DNA from: CAILZL01 sp050248275
Lineage (GTDB): Bacteria; Pseudomonadota; Gammaproteobacteria; Steroidobacterales; Steroidobacteraceae
DNA length: 64,000 nt
Assembly (NCBI GenBank): GCA_050248275.1
Contig: JBFWSR010000014.1
Coordinates: forward strand, 1-64,000
Reading direction: 5' to 3'
The translations under genes were made by a program, and so were the position numbers. Position 1 is the first letter of the stretch, and every line of letters starts with the position of its first letter. Shown piece after piece: positions 18,535 to 25,520 of the stretch. The notes beneath the pieces are model-generated. The model saw only the letters and a list, made by a program, of their open reading frames with translations. It searched no databases and had not been told where the DNA came from.

Positions 18535-19287
18535 GTGATAGGCAAACTGGTACTCGTCCGCCACGGACAAAGCATCTGGAACGTCGAAAATCTGTTCACC
18601 GGCTGGACGGATGTCGATCTGAGCGAACAGGGCCGCAACGAAGCCCGTGACGCCGGCCGTCTGCTCAAGGCCGAAGGCTTCAATTTCGATCTGGCCTATA
18701 CCTCGGTGCTCAAGCGCGCCATTCGCACCCTGTGGACGGTGCTGGATGAAATGGACCTGATGTGGATTCCGGTGGACCGCAGATGTCGTAAGAACGAACG
18801 TCATTACGGCGCGCTGCAAGGCCTGGACAAGGCGCAGACCACTGCCAAACACGGTGCCGATCAGGTAAAGATCTGGCGCCGCAGTTACGACATTCCACCG
18901 CCGCCGCTGGCCACCGACGATAAGCGCCATCCCGGCCTTGATCCCCGTTATGCCGACTTGCCGCCGGATGCATTACCCGCCACCGAATCCCTGAAAGAAA
19001 CCCTGGCGCGCGTACTGCCGTTCTGGACCGACAAGATTGCACCCCAGCTCAAACAGGGCAAGAACGTGCTGGTCGTGGCCCACGGCAACAGCCTGCGCGC
19101 TCTGGTGAAAATGCTGGATGGCATGTCAGATGCCGACATCGTGGAATTCAACATCCCCACCGGCGTACCCATTCTGTATGAACTGGATGCCGCGCTGCGA
19201 CCAAAAACTCCACGCCGTTTCCTGGGCGATCAGGAAGCCATCAAGGCCGCGGCAGAAGCGGTGGCGAAGCAGTCGGCAGCCAAGTAA
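18535..19287 (+). CDS. gpmA: 2,3-bisphosphoglycerate-dependent phosphoglycerate mutase
   Basis: The product is 250 aa from GTG 18535 with AAGGGTAGG (18523-18531) just upstream. It interconverts 3- and 2-phosphoglycerate in glycolysis and gluconeogenesis. Seen are the phosphohistidine motif LVRHGQS (His10), the FTGWTDVDLSEQG segment, NERHYGALQGL (Glu88) and VVAHGNSLRAL (His183). The 250-residue length is typical for the dPGM type rather than the shorter histidine phosphatases. The segment before NERH reads DRRCRK instead of the common SWRLN-like sequence, a minor difference. It has its own probable promoter. Confidence 0.95.
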   Translation: MIGKLVLVRHGQSIWNVENLFTGWTDVDLSEQGRNEARDAGRLLKAEGFNFDLAYTSVLKRAIRTLWTVLDEMDLMWIPVDRRCRKNERHYGALQGLDKAQTTAKHGADQVKIWRRSYDIPPPPLATDDKRHPGLDPRYADLPPDALPATESLKETLARVLPFWTDKIAPQLKQGKNVLVVAHGNSLRALVKMLDGMSDADIVEFNIPTGVPILYELDAALRPKTPRRFLGDQEAIKAAAEAVAKQSAAK

Positions 19288-19305
19288 TCCGATTGCGAAC
19301 TTGTC

Positions 19306-19377
19306 ACTTCGACAAGCTCAGTACAAGCCGCTCGGTGATCGGAGCCATAGATTCCGGTCGCTGAGCGCAGTCGAAAT
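19306..19377. repeat. REP-like interspersed palindrome
   Basis: The element begins ACTTCGACAAGCTCAG and ends CTGAGCGCAGTCGAAAT, giving imperfect inverted ends (CTGAGC...TCGAA) around 39 bases. This CTTCGACAAGCTCAG / CTGAGC..GTCGAA pattern is a familiar interspersed intergenic repeat in many bacterial genomes. It sits between gpmA and the GFA gene. Confidence 0.6.
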
Positions 19378-19446
19378 GTCCTGATGAGCAGACTTATTTA
19401 TCGGTATAGGTTGACGGAATTCGATCGCTTCACGGGAGCATGACCG

Positions 19447-19857
19447 ATGAGCGAATCATTGCTGAGTGGACATTGTTTCTGTAGCGCCGTGCGTTATCGT
19501 TGCGGCGACCTCCTGTATCCCCCCACACTATGTCATTGCGAATCCTGTCGCCGCCTCACCGGCGCCCATGCCGTTGCCTGGATAACGGTGCCCGCCAATA
19601 GCCTTGTCTATGTTCAGGGAACACCCGCCGAGTTCAGATCCTCACCGGAGGTATTGCGCTCATTCTGCGGTCACTGCGGGACGCCATTGACCTATTACAA
19701 CCAACAGCGTGCCGACGAGATCGATATTACCCTCATGACCCTGGACTCGCCCGAACACATCGTGCCGGCCGATCACATCTGGATGGCAGATGCCTTGCCC
19801 TGGGATCGGCCACATGATGGCTTGCCGCAATATCAGAAGACGCGCGAGCTTCCCTAG
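19447..19857 (+). CDS. GFA-family (CENP-V/GFA domain) zinc protein
   Basis: The product is 136 aa with GGGAG eight bases upstream of the ATG. The glutathione-dependent formaldehyde-activating fold is recognised by its zinc cysteines: GHCFCSAVRY (C10, C12), CHCESCRR (C29, C31, C34) and FCGHCGTPLTY (C74, C77). It continues with DEIDITLMTLDSPE and HIWMADALPW. Family members bind two zinc ions and a few act on S-hydroxymethylglutathione. Most have no proven substrate, so I do not assign a reaction. It converges with the NIPSNAP gene across a strong hairpin. Confidence 0.88.
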   Translation: MSESLLSGHCFCSAVRYRCGDLLYPPTLCHCESCRRLTGAHAVAWITVPANSLVYVQGTPAEFRSSPEVLRSFCGHCGTPLTYYNQQRADEIDITLMTLDSPEHIVPADHIWMADALPWDRPHDGLPQYQKTRELP

Positions 19858-19876
19858 TTGTTGCACCGCACCCCGA

Positions 19877-19903
19877 GTAGGGCGGGTTACCAACCCGCCC
19901 TAC
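19877..19903. terminator. Bidirectional hairpin between convergent genes
   Basis: GTAGGGCGGGTT and AACCCGCCCTAC form a perfect 12-bp stem with an ACC loop. It lies between the GFA (+) and NIPSNAP (-) genes. The same core recurs near 22081, so it is both a repeat-family member and a likely transcript-end hairpin. Confidence 0.6.
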
Positions 19904-19921
19904 GGTCGATCATGTGCATTC

Positions 19922-20245
19922 TCAGGGCTTCGGACCCCATGGCGCAGGGAGCAGCGACTGCACTTCCTGCATCTCGATCAGCGGCCGGACCTTGGCTGCA
20001 AAAGCCATGAACTTCTCGTTGGCATACACTCCCTTCCAGAAGTTGCGACGTTCATCGTCACTGGCAAAGCGCCACAGATGGACAAGCTGATGCAGCCGCC
20101 CCGAATCGCTGATGAAGTAGCCGACGAGATTCTTGCTGAAGCCCTCGGATTCAAATACCGGCCAGCCTTCATTCGTATACAGTCGGATCACCTCGGCCAT
20201 TTGTCCTACTCGTACCGAATAAATTCGTTTTTCATACACCTGCAT
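19922..20245 (-). CDS. NIPSNAP-family protein
   Basis: The product is 107 aa from ATG 20245 with GGGA upstream. A TTG five codons earlier also opens the frame. The sequence reads VYEKRIYSVRVGQMAEVIRLY, then GYFISDSGRLHQLVHLWRFAS, then ERRNFWKGVYAN. This matches the ferredoxin-like dimeric alpha-beta barrel of NIPSNAP proteins, including the conserved H.W.(Y/F) and the R..FW region. Bacterial members have no established reaction. It sits at the distal end of the minus-strand thiamine-linked genes with a 99-bp gap to the kinase-like gene, so membership in that operon is uncertain. Confidence 0.8.
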   Translation of the reverse strand: MQVYEKRIYSVRVGQMAEVIRLYTNEGWPVFESEGFSKNLVGYFISDSGRLHQLVHLWRFASDDERRNFWKGVYANEKFMAFAAKVRPLIEMQEVQSLLPAPWGPKP

Positions 20246-20344
20246 GGTCGAGTCCCGCAAAATAGAATGGATAAGTTCATGGCCCGTAATGGGGCCATCG
20301 CCATGATGCAGCAGATAATAGGCTCAGCTGTTTGTTGACGCCAA

Positions 20345-21163
20345 TCATACGAGGATGCTTTCGGTCTCCAGACGCCGCACTGCAAACCATAAATCCCTGA
20401 TGTAATCGAACAGCCAGCACATGCGCAGCAGGCGTTCGCTGTCGGCGGCATCAAGGCGCTCGAAATAAGCCAGCAGCAACTGCTCGCGCAGCGCAGTGTC
20501 ATAACCGTGATAGCAACACACGGCTGCGAGATCAAAAAGCGGATCGCCGATGCCGGCGTATTCCCAATCCAGCAACCAGAGCCTTTCGCCATCCGACATC
20601 AGGTTGAGATGATGCACATCGTTGTGACACAGGCAGCGCATCACCGACTGCGCTGACTCCAATGCAATGCTCATTGCGTGGCGCCGCGCTTCAGCATCAT
20701 TACCCAATGGCCAGCCCAGTGGTTGGGCTTGCTCATCCAGACTTTGCCAATAGCCCAGCAACACGGCAGGCAGATCCACTTGTTGCACTGAGGCCGGCGC
20801 CGGCAAGGCATGCAGACGACGCAACAACCTGGCCAGCTTGTATATGGTAGCTGCATTGCGCATCGTTTCGGGATCAAGCGTTTCTGCCGGCAACTTGCGC
20901 GTAACCAGCAAACGCCGTTCCGGCGCGCACAGCAACACTTCTGCGCCAATGCCATGCTGCTGCACCAGCGACAGCACTTCCACTTCGCTGTACCGGTTCA
21001 GCTGCAGGGCATGTTCATCCACGGTGCTGATGCGCACTACGACGGCATCGTGCGCTGACTGCACGCACCAGCTCTCGTTGGTCAGTCCACCTTTGACGCG
21101 CGTGGCAGTGAGGCTCTCTGGCGCCACTGCCAGTACTTCCGCAGCCACCTGCTCGGGTTTCAT
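20345..21163 (-). CDS. Choline/thiamine-kinase-like phosphotransferase (APH family)
   Basis: The product is 272 aa from ATG 21163, whose ATGA overlaps the stop of the PnuC-like gene. Kinase motifs seen are VKGGLTNESWCV (nucleotide-binding loop region), LCHNDVHHLNLM at about 179-189 (catalytic HNDxxxxN) and LLDWEYAGIGDPLFDLA at about 197-213 (the DxE-type metal site). This pattern is common to choline, ethanolamine and thiamine kinases. It is translationally coupled to a predicted thiamine transporter under a TPP riboswitch. A thiamine kinase role (YcfN/ThiK-like, trapping imported thiamine as the phosphate) is therefore the best inference, but substrate specificity is not directly visible. 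Confidence 0.8.
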   Translation of the reverse strand: MKPEQVAAEVLAVAPESLTATRVKGGLTNESWCVQSAHDAVVVRISTVDEHALQLNRYSEVEVLSLVQQHGIGAEVLLCAPERRLLVTRKLPAETLDPETMRNAATIYKLARLLRRLHALPAPASVQQVDLPAVLLGYWQSLDEQAQPLGWPLGNDAEARRHAMSIALESAQSVMRCLCHNDVHHLNLMSDGERLWLLDWEYAGIGDPLFDLAAVCCYHGYDTALREQLLLAYFERLDAADSERLLRMCWLFDYIRDLWFAVRRLETESILV

Positions 21164-21801
21164 GTTGCTGTCTCCATGACGCCGGCCGGTGCCGCCATCC
21201 GCCTGCGCCATACCAGGTAGCCCTGAACCACCATGAGCACATACAACAGAAACAACCCCGCTGTTGCCGTCAATCCCCGTGTGTAATACAAATAAGCTGC
21301 AACACTGTCCACGACAATCCAGTACAACCAGTTTTCCAGTACACGCCGCGCCACCATCCAGGTGGTCAGTACACTACCCCAGGTGACGAAAGAGTCCAGC
21401 CATGGCGAACGCGCCATCTGTATGTACTGCAATACCCAGGCATTGATCACGGTGGCAAACAGCACTACGGCCACAGCGATCACATGCTGCTGCCAGGTCC
21501 AGCTCACTACAGCCAGTTCACCCGAAGGTTCCTGGCCACGGCGCCATTCGATATAGCCGTAAACCGCCATGATCAGGTAATACACCTGCAACAGCGTATC
21601 CATCACCAGACCGCTGCGAGCCATCAATACGATATAGATCGCAGTGCTGATGAAGGCGCACAACCAGCACCACAGACTGCGCCGTACCGCCAGCACCAGG
21701 TACGCCAGCGCCAGCAACACGGCGACGGCCTCCCAGGCCGACGTGCCCAGCAACTCGCGCAGGATGTGGCGCAATGTATCCACTGTCTTATGCCGGACCA
21801 C
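21160..21801 (-). CDS. pnuT: PnuC/PnuT-type vitamin transporter
   Basis: The product is 213 aa from GTG 21801. GTG 21783, just after the upstream stop, is a second option. About seven hydrophobic segments are visible (AVAVLLALAYLVLAV, WCWLCAFISTAIYIVL, LQVYYLIMAVYGYIEW, and others). The family signature includes the WRRG loop after YGYIEW and WIVVDSVAAYLYYTRGL near the C-terminus. PnuC proteins are facilitators for nicotinamide riboside, riboflavin or thiamine. The TPP riboswitch, TonB receptor, YkoF-like protein and kinase around it point to thiamine, the PnuT subtype. The start overlaps the YkoF-like gene by 14 bp. Confidence 0.85.
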   Translation of the reverse strand: MVRHKTVDTLRHILRELLGTSAWEAVAVLLALAYLVLAVRRSLWCWLCAFISTAIYIVLMARSGLVMDTLLQVYYLIMAVYGYIEWRRGQEPSGELAVVSWTWQQHVIAVAVVLFATVINAWVLQYIQMARSPWLDSFVTWGSVLTTWMVARRVLENWLYWIVVDSVAAYLYYTRGLTATAGLFLLYVLMVVQGYLVWRRRMAAPAGVMETAT

Positions 21802-22030
21802 CCAGCATTTTCATGACGAACACCTTGCGGCCGGTCATGGCGAAGATGTTCGCGGTTTCGATACCCAGGATTTCAAATATCCGCGCATGCTCGCCGGCAA
21901 TCTGCGTGCTCATGGCATTGGTGGTGACATGCAACTCCGGATAGCTATTCAGGCGATCAATGAATGCCTGGATCGGCGGAATGAAGTCCGCATCCAATGG
22001 ATACAAACTGATTTCAATCATGGTACGCAT
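21788..22030 (-). CDS. YkoF-like thiamine/HMP-binding domain protein
   Basis: The product is 80 aa with GGTGA five bases before ATG 22030. The sequence MIEISLYPLDADFIPPIQAF, then ELHVTTNAMSTQIAGEHARIFEIL (positions 34-57), resembles the single ferredoxin-like domain of the YkoF/MTH1187 family. That family binds thiamine or its hydroxymethylpyrimidine part. No signal peptide is visible, so it should be cytoplasmic. It sits between the TonB receptor and the inner-membrane transporter in the riboswitch-controlled operon. The role could be binding or buffering of imported thiamine. The fold call is by eye and should be treated as likely rather than certain. Confidence 0.7.
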   Translation of the reverse strand: MRTMIEISLYPLDADFIPPIQAFIDRLNSYPELHVTTNAMSTQIAGEHARIFEILGIETANIFAMTGRKVFVMKMLGGPA

Positions 22031-22041
22031 CTTTTCACCAC

Positions 22042-22103
22042 AGGGGCGGGTTTCAAAGCCGCCCTCCTTTGTTGATAAGTGGGCGGGTTTACAACCCGCC
22101 CCT
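22042..22103. repeat. Composite GGGCGGGTT palindromic element inside the thiamine operon
   Basis: The outer arms AGGGGCGGGTT (22042-22052) and AACCCGCCCCT (22093-22103) are perfect inverted repeats. Each arm also begins a local hairpin: GGGCGG/CCGCCC at 22044-22064 and GGGCGGGTT-TAC-AACCCGCCC at 22081-22101. It occupies nearly the whole spacer between the receptor and YkoF-like genes and may set differential expression through mRNA stability. Confidence 0.6.
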
Positions 22104-22107
22104 AGGT

Positions 22108-24240
22108 TTAAAATTTCCAGTTGATGGTTACGCCCAGCTGACGGGGGTCGCCATTCTGGACATAGAGTTTAGTAGGAAAATCAGGCGGCTCATTCTGAAA
22201 ATAAAACCCGCGAACTGCATAGTTTCTGTCGAATACATTTCTTATCCAAGCGTAAGCGCTCCACCCCTTACGTTCATAGCCAACTTTCACGTTGGTTAAT
22301 GAATACGCGCTGGACTGCTGGTTATGGTCGGTCGGCACATCGAAGTAGAAATTGTCTTTGGCCAACACATCCACTCTCGCCATCCAACCATTGGCCGCAC
22401 GCCAAGTCGCAAAAACAGATGCGGTGTATTCCGGGGCATGAGCCTGTTCGCGTGCGGGTACAGGATTGCCGTCTCTGTCCAGACTACCGCTGGCGCGAGT
22501 CCGCAATAAGCCCAAAGAACCACCCAACTCCCAGCTTTTGGTGAGCTCATAACGCAAGCTGCTCTCTACACCCGTGTTATAGCCATGCGCCATGTTGTCA
22601 GTGATGAATGTATAAATTCCCGGATTGGCAGGATCGAGCTGCTCACCGGTACGAACCTGCAGATTGCGTCGCCACTCGTAAAAAACCGCAACATCTACAT
22701 ATCCACGTCCATCCAGACCGCTGGCTTTGACACCAGATTCAATATTCCAGAGATATTCAGGTCTGAAATAGCGTTTGTGTTCATCTGGCAGCACACCGAG
22801 ATTGAATCCTCCCGCCTTGTAGCCCCGCGATAGCGAAATATAGACATTACTATCTTTGCCAAGCTCCGTGCTCACCGATAACTGGCCACCGATCATACGG
22901 TCGCGCGCCCCGGCTGCCGGTGGACGTGGCGCACCTTCCCAGATGCCAAAATCCTGATAGTGCGCAGTACGCTGCTCCACTCGCACACCCGCTGACCAGT
23001 GGGTTCGTGCAGTCAGATGACCATCGAGTTGTGAGAACAGCGCAAGATTGGTGGCCAGATAGTCGATGGCCAGCGTTTCATCACTGGCACCATCGAAGGA
23101 GGAGTCGAAGGGATTTGTATATTGTCCAGCCAGATAATCTTTGCCGTCCTCGTTCATCCGCAATGCGTATGCACCCACCAGCCATGCAACTGTCTGTTTG
23201 TCACCTGTAACCGGCGATGCCAGCCGCACTTCAAGGCTTGCGGTTTTGCGGTCACGATTCGAACGCCAGAAATAATCGTACTGGTAAGGCGCCCAACTTT
23301 GTGGATTGCCCCAGTCCGCATCGTAGCTATTCACGCCCACTGAATCCGCATAGGCGCCAATCACCGTTACTGTGTAAGGCTCCCATGAGGTAGTAACCAG
23401 ATGCGCAGAAGCGCCCGTTGACCGCTGTGCATCCTTACCCGGTTTGTCCGACAACGATACCCGCGAGTTATCAATCGACCATGCGTCGTAACTGTTATCG
23501 AGATTTGCATGCAGCAGCGTAAAGTCCAGCGTTGATGCGTCGCTGATCCGCCAATTCCACTTGAAACGCCCCGTCAGCTCATCACGACCATCGGTGTCTT
23601 TACGATGAAGATAAGAGTTGTAACGAAAACCATCGCTGCGATACTGCTGCAGCGACAGGCGCCATGCGGAGTCAAGCGATTCAACCGGCGCGGTCGCATA
23701 GGCGCCCATCGAACGTGTGTTGTGATCGCCGACGCTGGCTTCCACTCCGTAGTGGACTTCCGGCTCGGGATCGTTGCCGCGCACGGCAATCAAGCCGGCC
23801 AAGGCATTGGCGCCATAACGTGTACCTTGCGGACCGCGTAACACTTCAATCTGTTTCACATCGAACAAGGTCGCGGGCATGCCCAGACCGCTGAAGTCAA
23901 TGTCATCGATCAGGAAACCCACCGAAGGATTCGGTGCGCCTTCATATTGTTCGCGTTCGCCAATGCCGCGAATCTGGAAATAGCGCGGTCGCGACGTGCC
24001 GCCCGCCCAGTTGAGATTGGGCACCAGCCCCAGCACATCCTCGAAGTGCTGTTGACCGGCATCCTTCAGGGTTTTGCCGTCCAGCACGGTGACGCTATTG
24101 GGTACGTCCACCAACGGCTGCGGACGCAACGTGGCGGTGACCACCACTTCCTGAAGCACTTCATCGTTGGCCGCCCGGGTGGAAGACGGCAGTGCCAGCA
24201 GGCTGGCTGGCGCCATGGCCAGAAAAATGGAACAACGCAT
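22108..24240 (-). CDS. TonB-dependent receptor, predicted thiamine receptor
   Basis: The product is 710 aa. A signal peptide (1-23, ending STRAA) precedes a TonB-box-like EVVVTAT and a plug domain (about 40-150) with PNSVTVLDGKTLKDAG, RGIGEREQYEG and EVLRGPQGTRYGANALAG. The 22-stranded barrel follows and ends QLGVTINWKF. It is an outer-membrane, TonB-ExbB-ExbD-energised importer. The TPP riboswitch 88 bases upstream and the downstream PnuT-like and kinase-like genes indicate thiamine or a derivative as ligand, by inference. The ATG is preceded by GAGGA six bases away, and that site lies inside a hairpin. Confidence 0.92.
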   Translation of the reverse strand: MRCSIFLAMAPASLLALPSSTRAANDEVLQEVVVTATLRPQPLVDVPNSVTVLDGKTLKDAGQQHFEDVLGLVPNLNWAGGTSRPRYFQIRGIGEREQYEGAPNPSVGFLIDDIDFSGLGMPATLFDVKQIEVLRGPQGTRYGANALAGLIAVRGNDPEPEVHYGVEASVGDHNTRSMGAYATAPVESLDSAWRLSLQQYRSDGFRYNSYLHRKDTDGRDELTGRFKWNWRISDASTLDFTLLHANLDNSYDAWSIDNSRVSLSDKPGKDAQRSTGASAHLVTTSWEPYTVTVIGAYADSVGVNSYDADWGNPQSWAPYQYDYFWRSNRDRKTASLEVRLASPVTGDKQTVAWLVGAYALRMNEDGKDYLAGQYTNPFDSSFDGASDETLAIDYLATNLALFSQLDGHLTARTHWSAGVRVEQRTAHYQDFGIWEGAPRPPAAGARDRMIGGQLSVSTELGKDSNVYISLSRGYKAGGFNLGVLPDEHKRYFRPEYLWNIESGVKASGLDGRGYVDVAVFYEWRRNLQVRTGEQLDPANPGIYTFITDNMAHGYNTGVESSLRYELTKSWELGGSLGLLRTRASGSLDRDGNPVPAREQAHAPEYTASVFATWRAANGWMARVDVLAKDNFYFDVPTDHNQQSSAYSLTNVKVGYERKGWSAYAWIRNVFDRNYAVRGFYFQNEPPDFPTKLYVQNGDPRQLGVTINWKF

Positions 24241-24243
24241 AAC

Positions 24244-24270
24244 AGATCCTCATGTTTGAAATGAAGATCC
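24244..24270 (-). promoter_or_regulatory. Hairpin masking the TonB-receptor ribosome-binding site
   Basis: On the minus-strand RNA, GGAUCUUCAU pairs with AUGAGGAUCU across a 7-base loop. This gives ten pairs, two of them G-U. The 3' arm contains GAGGA, the Shine-Dalgarno located six bases before the ATG. This is the expected architecture of a translational off-state under the upstream TPP aptamer. Confidence 0.6.
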
Positions 24271-24327
24271 GATAGCAGGCAAGGTGGAGAAGGATTGAGT
24301 GCGGCGCGCCGCGAAACTGCATGACCT

Positions 24328-24433
24328 ACTTCCTACGCCGGTACTAACCGGATCAGGTTCTAAGGGTTCCCGATGAGTGGCGCGGAAGCGCAACGGTTCG
24401 GTATCTCAGGTCATTCAGACCACCCCTAAGGCG
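24328..24433 (-). promoter_or_regulatory. TPP (thi-box) riboswitch
   Basis: Read on the minus strand, the segment holds the conserved thi-box blocks in order: CTTAGGGGTG, GACCTGAGA (CTGAGA at 24409-24404), a variable P3 arm, GAACCTGATCC, GGTTAGTACCGG and CGTAGGAAG. The terminal CTTA/TAGG pairs close P1 with one G-U. It lies 88 bases upstream of the TonB-receptor ATG, so it controls that gene and probably the downstream YkoF-like, PnuT-like and kinase genes. Repression by thiamine pyrophosphate is established for the class. Confidence 0.95.
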
Positions 24434-24599
24434 AGCGGGATTCTAATTCCTGTGTGGCGGGAAATGCTACTGTTCTTTAACTGTTCAGCCACCGCAGTTT
24501 GGCGTTGACGCCGGAGTGCGCTTCGGCGATAACTGACTTCGTTCCAAGCCTGACGCCCGCACATTGACGCCGAACAATTACAAGAATCCCGGAGGATTC

Positions 24600-25508
24600 A
24601 TGATCCAGCACTGCCGTTTGTTTCACGTCGATGCCTTCACCCGCCAGCGCTTCTGTGGCAATCCGGCGAGGGTTATCCTGGGTGGCGACGAGCTCAGCGA
24701 CGAGCAGATGCAGACCATCGCCACCGAACTGAACGGTGAAACCGCCTTTGTGCTGGCGGCCGAATCCGGCGACCACGACATGCAGGTGCGGTTCTTTACG
24801 CCCGATCACGAAGTGCCGTTTGTTGGTCATGTCACTCTGGCCACGCACTACGTTCTGGCCAAGTGCGGTCTGCGCGGTCACGGCGTGGTTCGTCAGCGCA
24901 GCCACGCCGGCATCGCCGAAGTGGAATTGGCTGAAGTCGATGGTGACTATCGTATCAGCCTGACCATCAGTCCGCCTTCGCTGGGCCCCGTCCTGCCGGA
25001 ACATCAGCGCGTTCAAGTACTGGATGCATTGGGGATCTCGAGCCCTTATCTGCAATCAGACTGCCCGCTGCAAATCCTCACCAAGGGCGGTTCGCGCCTG
25101 CTGGTCGGTCTGCGCTCTCCCGAACTGCTGCACCCTCTTAAACCCGACATGCAGGAGCTGATCAGACTGACGTCCCATATCGGCGCCGAGGGCTACTTCG
25201 TGTTCGCGCTGAATGCGCCGGGCGAACAAGACCAGATCAGCACGGTATCACGCATGTTCTGCCCCGCCATCGGCATCCCGGAAGATCCGGTCAGCGGCAA
25301 TGCTCACGGCATGCTGGGTACTTACTTGCTGGCACACAATCTGGTCACTGCCAAAGAGGGGTTGCTGCATTTCCGTGGCTATCAAGGGAAATCCGTCAAG
25401 CGGCCCGGCGAGGTGGAAGTGGCCGTGACCTGTGCCGGCGCAGTGGCGCAGAGCGTGCGCATTTCCGGTGATGCCGTGATTATCTATGAAGCTGCGTTGC
25501 CGCTGTAA
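24600..25508 (+). CDS. PhzF-family isomerase/epimerase
   Basis: The product is 302 aa from ATG 24600, chosen for the GGAGG four bases upstream. It has the two-lobed diaminopimelate-epimerase-like fold. The N-terminal FHVDAFTRQRFCGNPARVIL contains the conserved GNPA. NGETAFVL carries the catalytic Glu47, and FTPDHEVPFVGHVTLATHYVL and GIPEDPVSGNAHGMLGTYL are family hallmarks. PhzF proteins isomerise small metabolites. Phenazine biosynthesis is not implied because no other phz genes are present. It is a single gene, converging with the hybrid kinase. Confidence 0.9.
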   Translation: MIQHCRLFHVDAFTRQRFCGNPARVILGGDELSDEQMQTIATELNGETAFVLAAESGDHDMQVRFFTPDHEVPFVGHVTLATHYVLAKCGLRGHGVVRQRSHAGIAEVELAEVDGDYRISLTISPPSLGPVLPEHQRVQVLDALGISSPYLQSDCPLQILTKGGSRLLVGLRSPELLHPLKPDMQELIRLTSHIGAEGYFVFALNAPGEQDQISTVSRMFCPAIGIPEDPVSGNAHGMLGTYLLAHNLVTAKEGLLHFRGYQGKSVKRPGEVEVAVTCAGAVAQSVRISGDAVIIYEAALPL

Positions 25509-25520
25509 TTGGCGGCATCG

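Larger units (their letters stand above)
24241..24599. other. 359-bp divergent spacer carrying the riboswitch
   Basis: The spacer between the TonB receptor (-) and PhzF (+) contains the TPP aptamer (24328-24433), the SD-masking hairpin (24244-24270) and the GC palindrome GCGGCGCGCCGC at 24301-24312. It also holds the PhzF ribosome site GGAGG at 24591-24595. No further gene is seen. Confidence 0.7.

Noticed and set aside
24600..25508. Phenazine biosynthesis locus
   Set aside because: Only a PhzF-family protein is present. The other phz genes are missing and PhzF homologues are widespread in unrelated contexts.
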